A DNA stretch of 64,000 nucleotides, from positions 20,630 through 84,629 of the forward strand of contig JAURWY010000008.1 of the NCBI GenBank assembly GCA_030654695.1. Direction: 5' to 3'. This stretch comes from Polaromonas sp. (lineage in GTDB: Bacteria; Pseudomonadota; Gammaproteobacteria; Burkholderiales; Burkholderiaceae_C). Below are positions 56,952 through 64,000 of the stretch, piece by piece; position 1 is the first letter of the stretch; each line of letters starts with the position of its first letter. Under the pieces are notes generated by a model, which was given only the letters and a program-made list of their open reading frames with translations, had not been told where the DNA came from and searched no databases. The position numbers were made by a program, and so were the translations under genes.

Positions 56952-57656
56952 TTAGACCGAGCGCAAAACCATCATTTCCTTGATCTTGCCAATCGCCCGG
57001 GTGGGGTTCAAACCCTTGGGGCAGACATCGACGCAATTCATGATGGTGTGGCAGCGGAACAAACGGTACGGGTCTTCGAGGTTGTCGAGTCGTGCGGCGG
57101 TGTCTTCGTCACGGCTGTCGGCGATGAAGCGGTAAGCCTGCAACAGACCAGCTGGGCCGACGAACTTGTCCGGATTCCACCAGAAGCTTGGGCAGCTGGT
57201 CGAGCAGCTGGCGCACAAGATGCACTCGTACAAGCCGTTCAGCTCGTCGCGCTCTTCGGGGCTTTGCAGACGCTCTTTTTCTGGCGGCACGTTGTCATTG
57301 ACCAAATACGGTTTGATCGAGTTGTACTGCTTGAAGAACTGCGTCATGTCGACGATCAGGTCACGCACGACTGGCAGGCCTGGCAGCGGCTTGAGGACGA
57401 TGGTGCCCTTCAGCGTGAGCATGTTGGTCAGGCAGGCGAGGCCGTTTTTGCCGTTGATGTTCATGGCGTCCGAACCGCAAACGCCTTCGCGGCAAGAGCG
57501 GCGAAAGGTGATGGTCGGATCTTGTGCCTTGAGCTTCATTAGGGCGTCGAGCAGCATGCGTTCGCTGCCATCGAGTTCAACTTCGATGGTCTGCATGTAC
57601 GGCTTGGCGTCTTGGTCTGGGTCGTAGCGGTAAATCTGAAAAGTGCGTTTGGCCAT
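56952..57656 (-). CDS. sdhB: Succinate dehydrogenase iron-sulfur subunit
   Basis: Electron-transfer subunit of complex II. 234 residues. [2Fe-2S] ligands in CREGVCGSDAMNINGKNGLA, [4Fe-4S] in CILCASCSTSCPSFWW and [3Fe-4S] in CHTIMNCVDVCPKGLNP. Full length and all cluster cysteines present. It lies 60 bases after sdhA. Confidence 0.97.
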   Translation of the reverse strand: MAKRTFQIYRYDPDQDAKPYMQTIEVELDGSERMLLDALMKLKAQDPTITFRRSCREGVCGSDAMNINGKNGLACLTNMLTLKGTIVLKPLPGLPVVRDLIVDMTQFFKQYNSIKPYLVNDNVPPEKERLQSPEERDELNGLYECILCASCSTSCPSFWWNPDKFVGPAGLLQAYRFIADSRDEDTAARLDNLEDPYRLFRCHTIMNCVDVCPKGLNPTRAIGKIKEMMVLRSV

Positions 57657-57716
57657 GGTGTACTCGCAAAAAAATTAGTCAGTGAGGACAGCGCTAAAGA
57701 TCTGTCCCACAAGTTA

Positions 57717-59510
57717 TTAGAAGCTACGAACGGTCAGGGGGATCGAGTCCACCGTCAGCGGTTTCATTTGCACCGGTTTGTACGACAGGCGGTTGCCTTC
57801 GCTGTGCCAAAGCGTGTGCTTGTGCCACTCGCTGTCGTTGCGGCCGTTCGGGTTCTCAGGTGTGTCACCGTAGTCATCGACCGAGTGTGCGCCGCGGCTT
57901 TCGTGGCGCGCAGCGGCAGAGACGATGGTGGCTTCTGCGGCTTCGATCAGATTTTCGACTTCCAGTGCTTCGATGCGGGCCGTGTTGAAAATCTTCGACT
58001 TGTCTTTCAGGCCGATGTTCTTCACACGTTCGCGCAGGGCGGCGATCTTGGTCACGCCTTCGTCCATGATGGCTTGCGTGCGGAACACACCGGCATGCTG
58101 CTGCATGGCGGCGCGGATGTCGTTGGCAACGTCTTGCGCGTATTCACCGTCCCTGGCGTTGTCGAGGCGCGCAATACGGGCCAAGGTGGCATCAGCCGCA
58201 TCGGCGGGTAGTGGCTTGTGCTCAGTACTCTTGTTGAATTCAACTATGTGGTTACCGGCTGCGCGGCCAAAAACCAGCAAGTCAAGCAAGGAGTTGGTAC
58301 CCAAGCGGTTCGCACCGTGCACGCTGACGCAGGAACATTCGCCCACAGCATACAAGCCGTTGACGACTTCGCTCTGATTTGCTGCATTTTGCGTGACCAC
58401 TTGACCGTGGATGTTGGTCGGAATACCACCCATCTGGTAATGGATGGTCGGCACCACAGGGATCGGTTCTTTGGTGATGTCGACGTTGGCAAAGTTGTGG
58501 CCAATCTCGAACACCGACGGCAGACGCTTCATGATGGTGTCAGCGCCGAGGTGGGTCATGTCAAGATTGATGTAGTCCTTGTTAGGACCACAGCCGCGAC
58601 CTTCTTTGATCTCTTGGTCCATACAGCGTGAGACATAGTCACGTGGCGCCAGATCTTTGTAGGCTGGGGCATAACGCTCCATGAAACGCTCGCCATTGCT
58701 GTTGCGCAAAATGGCGCCCTCGCCGCGGCAGCCTTCGGTCAGCAACACGCCAGCGCCGTGCACGCCGGTCGGGTGAAACTGCCAAAACTCCATGTCTTCA
58801 AGGGGGATGCCGGCGCGCGCCGCCATGCCCAAACCGTCGCCGGTGTTGATGAAGGCATTCGTTGATGCTTCAAAAATACGGCCGGCGCCGCCAGTGGCGA
58901 GCAACGTTGTTTTGGCTTCGAAAATATGCACGTCACCGGTTTCCATTTCGATGGCGGTGACGCCAACGACATCGCCGGCTTCGTCACGGATCAAGTCCAT
59001 GGCCAGCCATTCCACGAAGAAGCTGGTTTTTTCTTTGACGTTTTGTTGGTACAGCGTGTGCAGCATGGCGTGGCCAGTGCGGTCAGCTGCAGCACAAGCG
59101 CGCTGCACGGCTTTTTCGCCGTAGTTGGCGGTGTGGCCGCCGAACGGGCGCTGGTAAATCGTACCGTCCGGGTTGCGGTCAAACGGCATGCCCATGTGCT
59201 CTAAGTCATAAACGACCTTGGGCGCTTCACGGCACATGTATTCGATCGCGTCTTGGTCGCCGAGCCAGTCGGAGCCTTTGACGGTGTCATAAAAATGGTA
59301 ATGCCAGTTGTCTTCCGACATGTTGCCGAGCGAAGCGCCAATGCCGCCTTGCGCTGCCACGGTGTGCGAGCGGGTCGGGAATACTTTGGACAAAACGGCG
59401 ACGTTCAGGCCGGCTTTGGCCAGTTGCAGTGAGGCGCGCATGCCGGAGCCGCCGGCTCCGATGATAACGACGTCAAATTTGCGCTTTGGGAGTTTCGAAG
59501 TGAGTGTCAT
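57717..59510 (-). CDS. sdhA: Succinate dehydrogenase flavoprotein subunit
   Basis: Catalytic subunit oxidising succinate to fumarate with covalent FAD. 597 residues: FAD dinucleotide motif VVIIGAGGSGMRASLQLA, the FAD-linking His in RSHTVAAQGGIGASLGN, active-site segments HPTGVHGAGVLLTEGCRGEG and HGANRLGTNSLLDLLVFGR, and the C-terminal RPVKM-type end (YKPVQMKPLTVDSI). It follows sdhD by 6 bases. Confidence 0.98.
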   Translation of the reverse strand: MTLTSKLPKRKFDVVIIGAGGSGMRASLQLAKAGLNVAVLSKVFPTRSHTVAAQGGIGASLGNMSEDNWHYHFYDTVKGSDWLGDQDAIEYMCREAPKVVYDLEHMGMPFDRNPDGTIYQRPFGGHTANYGEKAVQRACAAADRTGHAMLHTLYQQNVKEKTSFFVEWLAMDLIRDEAGDVVGVTAIEMETGDVHIFEAKTTLLATGGAGRIFEASTNAFINTGDGLGMAARAGIPLEDMEFWQFHPTGVHGAGVLLTEGCRGEGAILRNSNGERFMERYAPAYKDLAPRDYVSRCMDQEIKEGRGCGPNKDYINLDMTHLGADTIMKRLPSVFEIGHNFANVDITKEPIPVVPTIHYQMGGIPTNIHGQVVTQNAANQSEVVNGLYAVGECSCVSVHGANRLGTNSLLDLLVFGRAAGNHIVEFNKSTEHKPLPADAADATLARIARLDNARDGEYAQDVANDIRAAMQQHAGVFRTQAIMDEGVTKIAALRERVKNIGLKDKSKIFNTARIEALEVENLIEAAEATIVSAAARHESRGAHSVDDYGDTPENPNGRNDSEWHKHTLWHSEGNRLSYKPVQMKPLTVDSIPLTVRSF

Positions 59511-59516
59511 GATTTC

Positions 59517-59882
59517 TTAGAGTCTCCACAAGACTTGAATGGCCCAACCGGAACATGCCACGAGCCAGACGATGGTAAATACTTGAAGCGACAAGCGCAG
59601 CGCCACGGGCTTGATGTAGTCCATGTAGATGTCGCGCATGCCGACCCAGACGTGCCACAGCAGGCACAAGATGACCACGAAGGTCAGCATTTTCATGGGT
59701 TGCGACGCGAAGATGCCGGCCCACTTGTCGTAGCCGATAGGACCTTTGCTGAGCAGCACTTGGGCCAACACCACGATGGTGAAGAGCGCCATGAGCGCGG
59801 CGGTCACGCGTTGGCTGAGCCAGTCGCGCAAACCGTAATGGGCACCGACAACGATGCGTTTTGAACCGTAATTAACAGACAT
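59517..59882 (-). CDS. sdhD: Succinate dehydrogenase membrane anchor subunit
   Basis: 121 residues with three membrane helices (about 28-48, 60-82, 96-118). LLWHVWVGMRDIYMDYIKP carries the haem b ligand region and the quinone-site Tyr/Asp. N-terminus NYGSKRIVVGAHYGLRDWL is typical for betaproteobacteria. Located between sdhC and sdhA. Confidence 0.94.
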   Translation of the reverse strand: MSVNYGSKRIVVGAHYGLRDWLSQRVTAALMALFTIVVLAQVLLSKGPIGYDKWAGIFASQPMKMLTFVVILCLLWHVWVGMRDIYMDYIKPVALRLSLQVFTIVWLVACSGWAIQVLWRL

Positions 59883-59903
59883 GCTGGTGTTCCTATGACT
59901 GGA

Positions 59904-60350
59904 TTAATAAAGGCCAAACAGCTTGGCGCCGAGCACCGCTGTCAGCGTCAGGCTGATGACCAAGACCGTTTTGGCTGAGTTTTTGCCAAACTGCAGCTCA
60001 ACCGCTTTGTGGCTGTAGTCCATCCAGAGATGGCGCAGACCGGCCGTGAAGTGGTGCAAATAGGCCCAGATCAGGCCGAGTGCAACCAGTTTCCAAATGA
60101 AGCCTGGCAGGCCGAGCATGCCGACGTTGAAGGCGCTGGTGAAGCGAGCGAACGAGATCTCAGAGGAGATGGAGGTGTCGAACATCCAGATGATGAAGGG
60201 CATCAGGGCAAACATCATGGCACCGCTGACGCGGTGCAAGATGGACACCCAGCCGGCTGCAGGCAGTCGGTAGCTCGGGAGGTCGGTGAAGGCGTTGATA
60301 TTGCGGAACTCAGGCCGTTTTTTAGGTGAGGTTGTCGCTGATTCGGACAT
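59904..60350 (-). CDS. sdhC: Succinate dehydrogenase cytochrome b556 subunit
   Basis: 148 residues, three membrane helices. Family signatures: RPEFRNINAFTDLPSYRLP, SILHRVSGAMMFALMPF (quinone-site Ser/Arg) and HHFTAGLRHLWMD with the haem His. First gene of sdhCDABE-gltA. The 199 bases upstream hold its promoter, although I find no clear -35/-10 pair. Confidence 0.95.
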   Translation of the reverse strand: MSESATTSPKKRPEFRNINAFTDLPSYRLPAAGWVSILHRVSGAMMFALMPFIIWMFDTSISSEISFARFTSAFNVGMLGLPGFIWKLVALGLIWAYLHHFTAGLRHLWMDYSHKAVELQFGKNSAKTVLVISLTLTAVLGAKLFGLY

Positions 60351-60549
60351 GCTGGGCTTTCTATATTTTTTGAGTAACTGGTTGGTAACAAAAGCTGCTC
60401 AGCCTCAAATTCTATTGCAACGCAGCATGAATCTTGATCTAGGACAGGTTTGGTCGGGATTTATTCTAGGAAATTGGATTCAAAAGGGGCTGATTTTTGG
60501 GCCGGTGGGTGTCTTTTTGTGGCGTTTGGGGCTTGAGCTTTCGCTGGGC

Positions 60550-62103
60550 TTACAAGTTGTTCAGGTTGTTCAGCATGTCTTCGGCGCGCTCACGGATCGC
60601 TTGGCGCTCTTCTGGCGCGATGCGTTGCAGGTTTTTGACCATCAAGGCTGTGCGCGGGTTGCTGGAAAAGTCACTCTCATGGCGGTCCAGAAAATTCCAG
60701 TAGAGCGTGGTCATCGGGCAGGCGTTGGCGCCGGTGCGTGCTTCTGGTTGATAGCTGCAACCGTTGCAGTAGTTGCTCATGCGCTTGACGTAGGCGCCGC
60801 TGGCAATGTAGGGCTTTGAGGTGAAACGCCCGCCGTTGGCAAACAAGGCCATGCCGGCGGTATTGGGCAGCTCAACCCACTCGACCGCGTCGACGTAAAC
60901 CGCCAGATACCAATCGCACAAGGCTTGCGGTGTGATTTGCGCCGTGACGCCGAACATGCCGGTGATCATTAGGCGCTGGATGTGGTGCGAGTAGCCATTG
61001 GCCAGGGTCTGGCTCAGACACTGGCGCATGCAGTTCATCTTCGTGTCCCCAGTCCAATACCACGCCGGCAGGGGATTTTGGTGGCCGAAATGGTTGGCTT
61101 CTTTGAGGCTGGGCATGTCCAGAAAGTAGACGCCACGAATGAATTCGCGCCAGCCCAGCACTTGGCGAATAAAACCTTCGACGCTGGCCAGCGGCAAGTC
61201 GCGTTCGTGGTACGCCCGTTCGGCTGCGAGGATCACTTCCAGCGGATGCAGTAGTTTCAGGTTGAGGGAGCTTGACAACAGGGCGTGCCAGCCGAAATCA
61301 AGGCCGGTCCACATGGCGTCTTGGTGCGCGCCAAACAATGGCAGGCGGTTGGCGATGAAGTCTTCGAGCGCCAGCAAAGCCTGCTCACGTGTGACGGGCC
61401 AGTTGAAGTTGGAGAGCGAGCCAGGGTGCTCGGCAAAGCAATGCGTCACCAGCTGCAGCACATTCTTGGTGATCTGATCTTGCTCAAACACCAAGGCTTT
61501 TGGCAAGTTTTGAGGCCCAGCTTTGCCGAAACCTTTTCGGTTTTCGGCGTCGAGATTCCATTGCCCGCCGGTCGGCTGATCGCCGTCCATCAGCACTTTG
61601 TACTGTTGGCGCATCTTTCGGTAAAAAAACTCCATGCGCAGGCTGGTCGACGCGCCGGCCCACTGGCGAAACTGCGGCAAGCTGCACAAAAAGTGCTTGT
61701 CTTCCCGCCATTCGAGGGGCGTGGGCTTGGCTTCGGCTGGCTTGCAGGCGGCTTCGATCAAAGCGCGAACACGCAAGTCGCCGGGCTCGACGCCGATCAC
61801 GCGCTGTGGTTTAAAGACCGCGATCGCGGCTTGCAGCCCGTCGACTAATGTGAGGTCGTTTTCTTTGTCCAGCGCGCGGTAATGAACCTGAAATTTTCGC
61901 TGCCGAAGCTGTTCTGCGAAATGTCGCATGGCCGATAAAAACAGCGCAGTCCGCGCCTTGTGCGACCAAACATGGGTGGACTCTTCAACGGCCTCGACCA
62001 TCAGCACCACGTCCAGCGCGGGGTCGATGTCGTTGAAGACCGATGAGTCAGGGTCGAGCTGGTCGCCCAAAATCAGCAACAGGTGGCGGCACGCTATCGT
62101 CAT
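60550..62103 (-). CDS. Prokaryotic FeS-type (6-4) photolyase / cryptochrome
   Basis: 517 residues of the FeS-BCP family, repairing UV (6-4) photoproducts with FAD, a lumazine-type antenna and a [4Fe-4S] cluster. Cys358, Cys446, Cys449 and Cys462 have the same spacing as the four cluster ligands of Agrobacterium PhrB (350, 438, 441, 454), and the His pair of YSHHIQRLM (373/374) falls on the PhrB active-site histidines with the same +8 offset. The N-terminal Rossmann domain starts LLLILGDQLDPDSSVF. It lies 12 bases after gntR on the same strand and upstream of sdhC, so it is probably cotranscribed with the regulator. Confidence 0.93.
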   Translation of the reverse strand: MTIACRHLLLILGDQLDPDSSVFNDIDPALDVVLMVEAVEESTHVWSHKARTALFLSAMRHFAEQLRQRKFQVHYRALDKENDLTLVDGLQAAIAVFKPQRVIGVEPGDLRVRALIEAACKPAEAKPTPLEWREDKHFLCSLPQFRQWAGASTSLRMEFFYRKMRQQYKVLMDGDQPTGGQWNLDAENRKGFGKAGPQNLPKALVFEQDQITKNVLQLVTHCFAEHPGSLSNFNWPVTREQALLALEDFIANRLPLFGAHQDAMWTGLDFGWHALLSSSLNLKLLHPLEVILAAERAYHERDLPLASVEGFIRQVLGWREFIRGVYFLDMPSLKEANHFGHQNPLPAWYWTGDTKMNCMRQCLSQTLANGYSHHIQRLMITGMFGVTAQITPQALCDWYLAVYVDAVEWVELPNTAGMALFANGGRFTSKPYIASGAYVKRMSNYCNGCSYQPEARTGANACPMTTLYWNFLDRHESDFSSNPRTALMVKNLQRIAPEERQAIRERAEDMLNNLNNL

Positions 62104-62115
62104 TCGGACTGGCCT

Positions 62116-62913
62116 TCAGCTCAACGAATTTTGATAATGATGCGTGTCTGTGCGGTACAAACCGCGTCGCAGCTCTATCGGCAGGTCGTTGTAGGTGTAG
62201 GCGATGCGCTCGACACTGAGCAGTGGCGTGCCTGCGGGGACGCCCAGCATGTCGGTGGCGGGAGCAGTCGCCGCCAGCGCCCGAATTTTTTCTTCAGCGC
62301 GCACCATGCGCACACCGAATTCGGTTTCAAACAGGGCGTACATCGGGCCGCGGTAGGTGTCGAGCCGTTCGGCGGTCAGCCCTTTGAAGGGTGCGGCCGG
62401 CAGCCAGAGGTCTTCCAAAATGGTCGGCACGCCCTGAAACGCCAGCACCCGCCGTACCTGCAGCACGGCGTCGCCGCTGCGCAAGCCCAGCGCCCGGGCA
62501 ATGTCGGCGGGGGCGCGTTGCCTCTTGCACTCAATGATGCGGCGCTCTGCCGGGCCTTCGGTGGTGGTGTCGCCGCTGTCCGGTAACAGCCGCAAAAAAC
62601 GGTATTGAACATGCTGCGCGGCGTGGGTGGCGACAAAAGTGCCTTTGCCTTGCCGGCGCACCAGCAAGTTTTCAGCCGCCAATTCGTCGATCGCTTTGCG
62701 CACGGTGCCCTGGCTGACGCGAAAGCGCGCCGCCAGGTCCATCTCGCTGGGAATGGCTTCGCCGGGTTTCCATTCGCCGCCTTGCAGGCTCTGCAATATG
62801 AGCGCCTTGATTTGCTGGTATAGCGGGCTGAAAGCAGGCGTTCCCCCCGGGCCTGCGCTGAGCTCGGATGTCAGCGGTAGGGTTTCGGTGGGGACGTTTG
62901 AAGTGATCGGCAT
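62116..62913 (-). CDS. GntR-family regulator (HutC/UTRA subfamily) of the TCA island
   Basis: 265 residues: N-terminal winged helix (SPLYQQIKALILQSLQ ... PSEMDLAARFRVSQGTVRKA) and a C-terminal UTRA effector domain (about 110-255). It is divergent from mdh, with a perfect palindrome TCTTATATAAGA between them that fits a GntR operator and lies in the promoter of both genes. Control of mdh and the adjacent sdh genes is the natural inference; the effector is unknown. Probably autoregulated. Confidence 0.9.
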   Translation of the reverse strand: MPITSNVPTETLPLTSELSAGPGGTPAFSPLYQQIKALILQSLQGGEWKPGEAIPSEMDLAARFRVSQGTVRKAIDELAAENLLVRRQGKGTFVATHAAQHVQYRFLRLLPDSGDTTTEGPAERRIIECKRQRAPADIARALGLRSGDAVLQVRRVLAFQGVPTILEDLWLPAAPFKGLTAERLDTYRGPMYALFETEFGVRMVRAEEKIRALAATAPATDMLGVPAGTPLLSVERIAYTYNDLPIELRRGLYRTDTHHYQNSLS

Positions 62914-62941
62914 GGCAGTCTTGAAAGAGCAGCAAATGATA

Positions 62942-62953
62942 TCTTATATAAGA
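62942..62953. promoter_or_regulatory. Candidate GntR operator
   Basis: Perfect 12-base palindrome TCTTATATAAGA in the gntR-mdh gap. It lies 12 bases upstream of the mdh -35 and within the spacer of a gntR promoter reading TTGTCT-N16-TATCAT on the minus strand, a position suited to repress gntR and modulate mdh. Confidence 0.7.
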
Positions 62954-62964
62954 CATAAGACAAA

Positions 62965-62994
62965 TTGACGTGCAGGGGTTTTCCCGCGTAAACT
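62965..62994 (+). promoter_or_regulatory. Candidate sigma-70 promoter of mdh
   Basis: TTGACG (62965-62970), 18-base spacer, TAAACT (62989-62994). It gives an mdh leader of about 70 bases. The palindrome at 62942-62953 lies directly upstream. Confidence 0.65.
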
Positions 62995-63073
62995 CTCGCG
63001 CTGTGCCAGACCGTGGCCCTGCCAAAGCGGCAGCCTTCCGAAATTTGATTCACAACCTTCCTGGAGTTTCGTC

Positions 63074-64000
63074 ATGAGCAAAAAACCCGTCCGTGTTGCC
63101 GTCACTGGTGCTGCCGGCCAAATCGGTTACGCTTTGTTGTTTCGCATTGCCTCTGGCGAGATGCTGGGCAAAGACCAGCCGGTCATTTTGCAATTGCTCG
63201 AGGTGCCTTTCGAAGGCCCACAAAAGGCGCTCAAAGGCGTCATGATGGAATTGGAAGACTGCGCCTTCCCGTTGCTCGTCGGCATGGAAGCCCACAGCGA
63301 CCCGATGACCGCTTTCAAAGACACTGACTATGCCTTGCTGGTGGGTTCGATGCCGCGCAAAGCCGGCATGGAGCGCGCTGAACTGCTGGCCATCAACGGT
63401 CAAATTTTCACAGCCCAAGGCAAGGCCCTGAACGCAGTTGCCAGCCGCAATGTCAGAGTGCTGGTGGTCGGCAATCCAGCCAACACCAACGCTTACATCG
63501 CCATGAAAAGCGCGCCAGACCTGCCGCGCAAAAACTTCACCGCCATGCTGCGCCTAGACCACAACCGTGCGCTCAGCCAGATCGCTGCCAAAACCGGCAC
63601 CCAAGTGGCCGACATCGAAAAGCTCACCGTCTGGGGCAACCACTCACCGACCATGTACGCCGACTATCGTTTTGCCACGGTGAACGGCAAAGCGGTCAAA
63701 GACCTGATCAACGACCAAGTCTGGAACGCCGAAGTCTTCCTGCCGACCGTGGGCAAGCGCGGCGCTGCCATCATTGCCGCTCGCGGCGTGTCGTCGGCAG
63801 CTTCGGCCGCCAACGCAGCTATTGACCACATGCGCGACTGGGCCCTGGGCACCAACGGCCAGTGGGTCACGATGGGCGTGCGCTCGAACGGCGAATACGG
63901 CATCCCCAAGGACGTGATCTTTGGCTACCCGGTCACCACCTCCGGCGGCGAGTACAAGATCATCGAAGGCCTCGAAATCGACGCCTTCAGCCAGGAGCGA
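63074..64000 (+). CDS. mdh: Malate dehydrogenase (3' end cut by window edge)
   Basis: NAD-dependent oxidation of malate to oxaloacetate. 309 codons are present of the usual 328-329. Motifs: [20 protein letters not shown] nucleotide loop, the mobile loop [21 protein letters not shown], and LDHNRALSQ and [11 protein letters not shown] with catalytic Asp and His. The start ATG has a CTGGAG SD. This is the long-form betaproteobacterial type (MDH group 2). It is divergent from gntR. Confidence 0.96.
   Translation, partial: MSKKPVRVAVTGAAGQIGYALLFRIASGEMLGKDQPVILQLLEVPFEGPQKALKGVMMELEDCAFPLLVGMEAHSDPMTAFKDTDYALLVGSMPRKAGMERAELLAINGQIFTAQGKALNAVASRNVRVLVVGNPANTNAYIAMKSAPDLPRKNFTAMLRLDHNRALSQIAAKTGTQVADIEKLTVWGNHSPTMYADYRFATVNGKAVKDLINDQVWNAEVFLPTVGKRGAAIIAARGVSSAASAANAAIDHMRDWALGTNGQWVTMGVRSNGEYGIPKDVIFGYPVTTSGGEYKIIEGLEIDAFSQER

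Overview
This window is a stretch of the chromosomal backbone of a betaproteobacterium of the order Burkholderiales, most likely family Comamonadaceae (Polaromonas/Rhodoferax/Acidovorax-like). The grounds are the gene orders (rne/rluC divergence, yceD-rpmF-plsX-fabHDG-acpP-fabF, rpoE-rseAB-degP-lepAB-rnc-era-recO-pdxJ-acpS, asd-fimV-truA-trpFBA-accD, gntR/mdh beside sdhCDAB-gltA) and an era-recO intergenic repeat of a kind I associate with this family. I see no insertion sequence, prophage, CRISPR array, tRNA or rRNA gene. Genes are densely packed with many 1-14 base overlaps, and non-ATG starts (GTG/TTG) are frequent.

Layout. 1-10.3 kb: argH (cut by the window edge), a REPIN-like palindrome, ppc, then divergently the haem genes hemC-hemD-hemX-hemY, and a cardiolipin synthase. 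10.4-18.8 kb: rne with a structured leader, divergent from rluC, a HAD phosphatase, a Rieske ferredoxin and an S49 peptidase; convergent to these are an RsmI-like methyltransferase and maf. 18.8-25.4 kb: yceD, rpmF and the fatty-acid operon plsX-fabH-fabD-fabG-acpP-fabF. 25.4-29.9 kb: envelope stress module (a YgfX/CptA-like membrane protein, rpoE, rseA, rseB, degP). 29.9-30.4 kb: a 0.5 kb non-coding region with a sigma-E-type promoter, DnaA-box-like motifs and a strong terminator. 30.4-38.4 kb: lepA, lepB, rnc, era, recO, a divergent pdxJ, acpS, nagZ.

38.4-50.1 kb, all on the minus strand: a membrane hydrolase, a YgjP-type metallopeptidase, lysS, a LON-domain protein, accD, a palindromic repeat cluster, trpA, trpB, trpF, truA, fimV and asd with a structured leader. 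50.1-55.1 kb: a small unknown gene, leuB-leuD-leuC, a MobA-like nucleotidyltransferase and a Cys-rich unknown. 55.2-64 kb: a TCA-cycle island (gltA, sdhE, sdhB, sdhA, sdhD, sdhC), an iron-sulfur photolyase, a GntR regulator and the divergent mdh (cut by the window edge).

Points that stand out: gltA carries an in-frame TAA in its most conserved active-site segment although the rest of the 436-codon frame is intact; a near-consensus sigma-E promoter sits directly behind the rpoE-rse-degP genes and reads into a terminated leader before lepA; an FeS-type (6-4) photolyase lies between the TCA regulator and sdhC; and pdxJ is of a sequence type unlike the usual proteobacterial enzyme.
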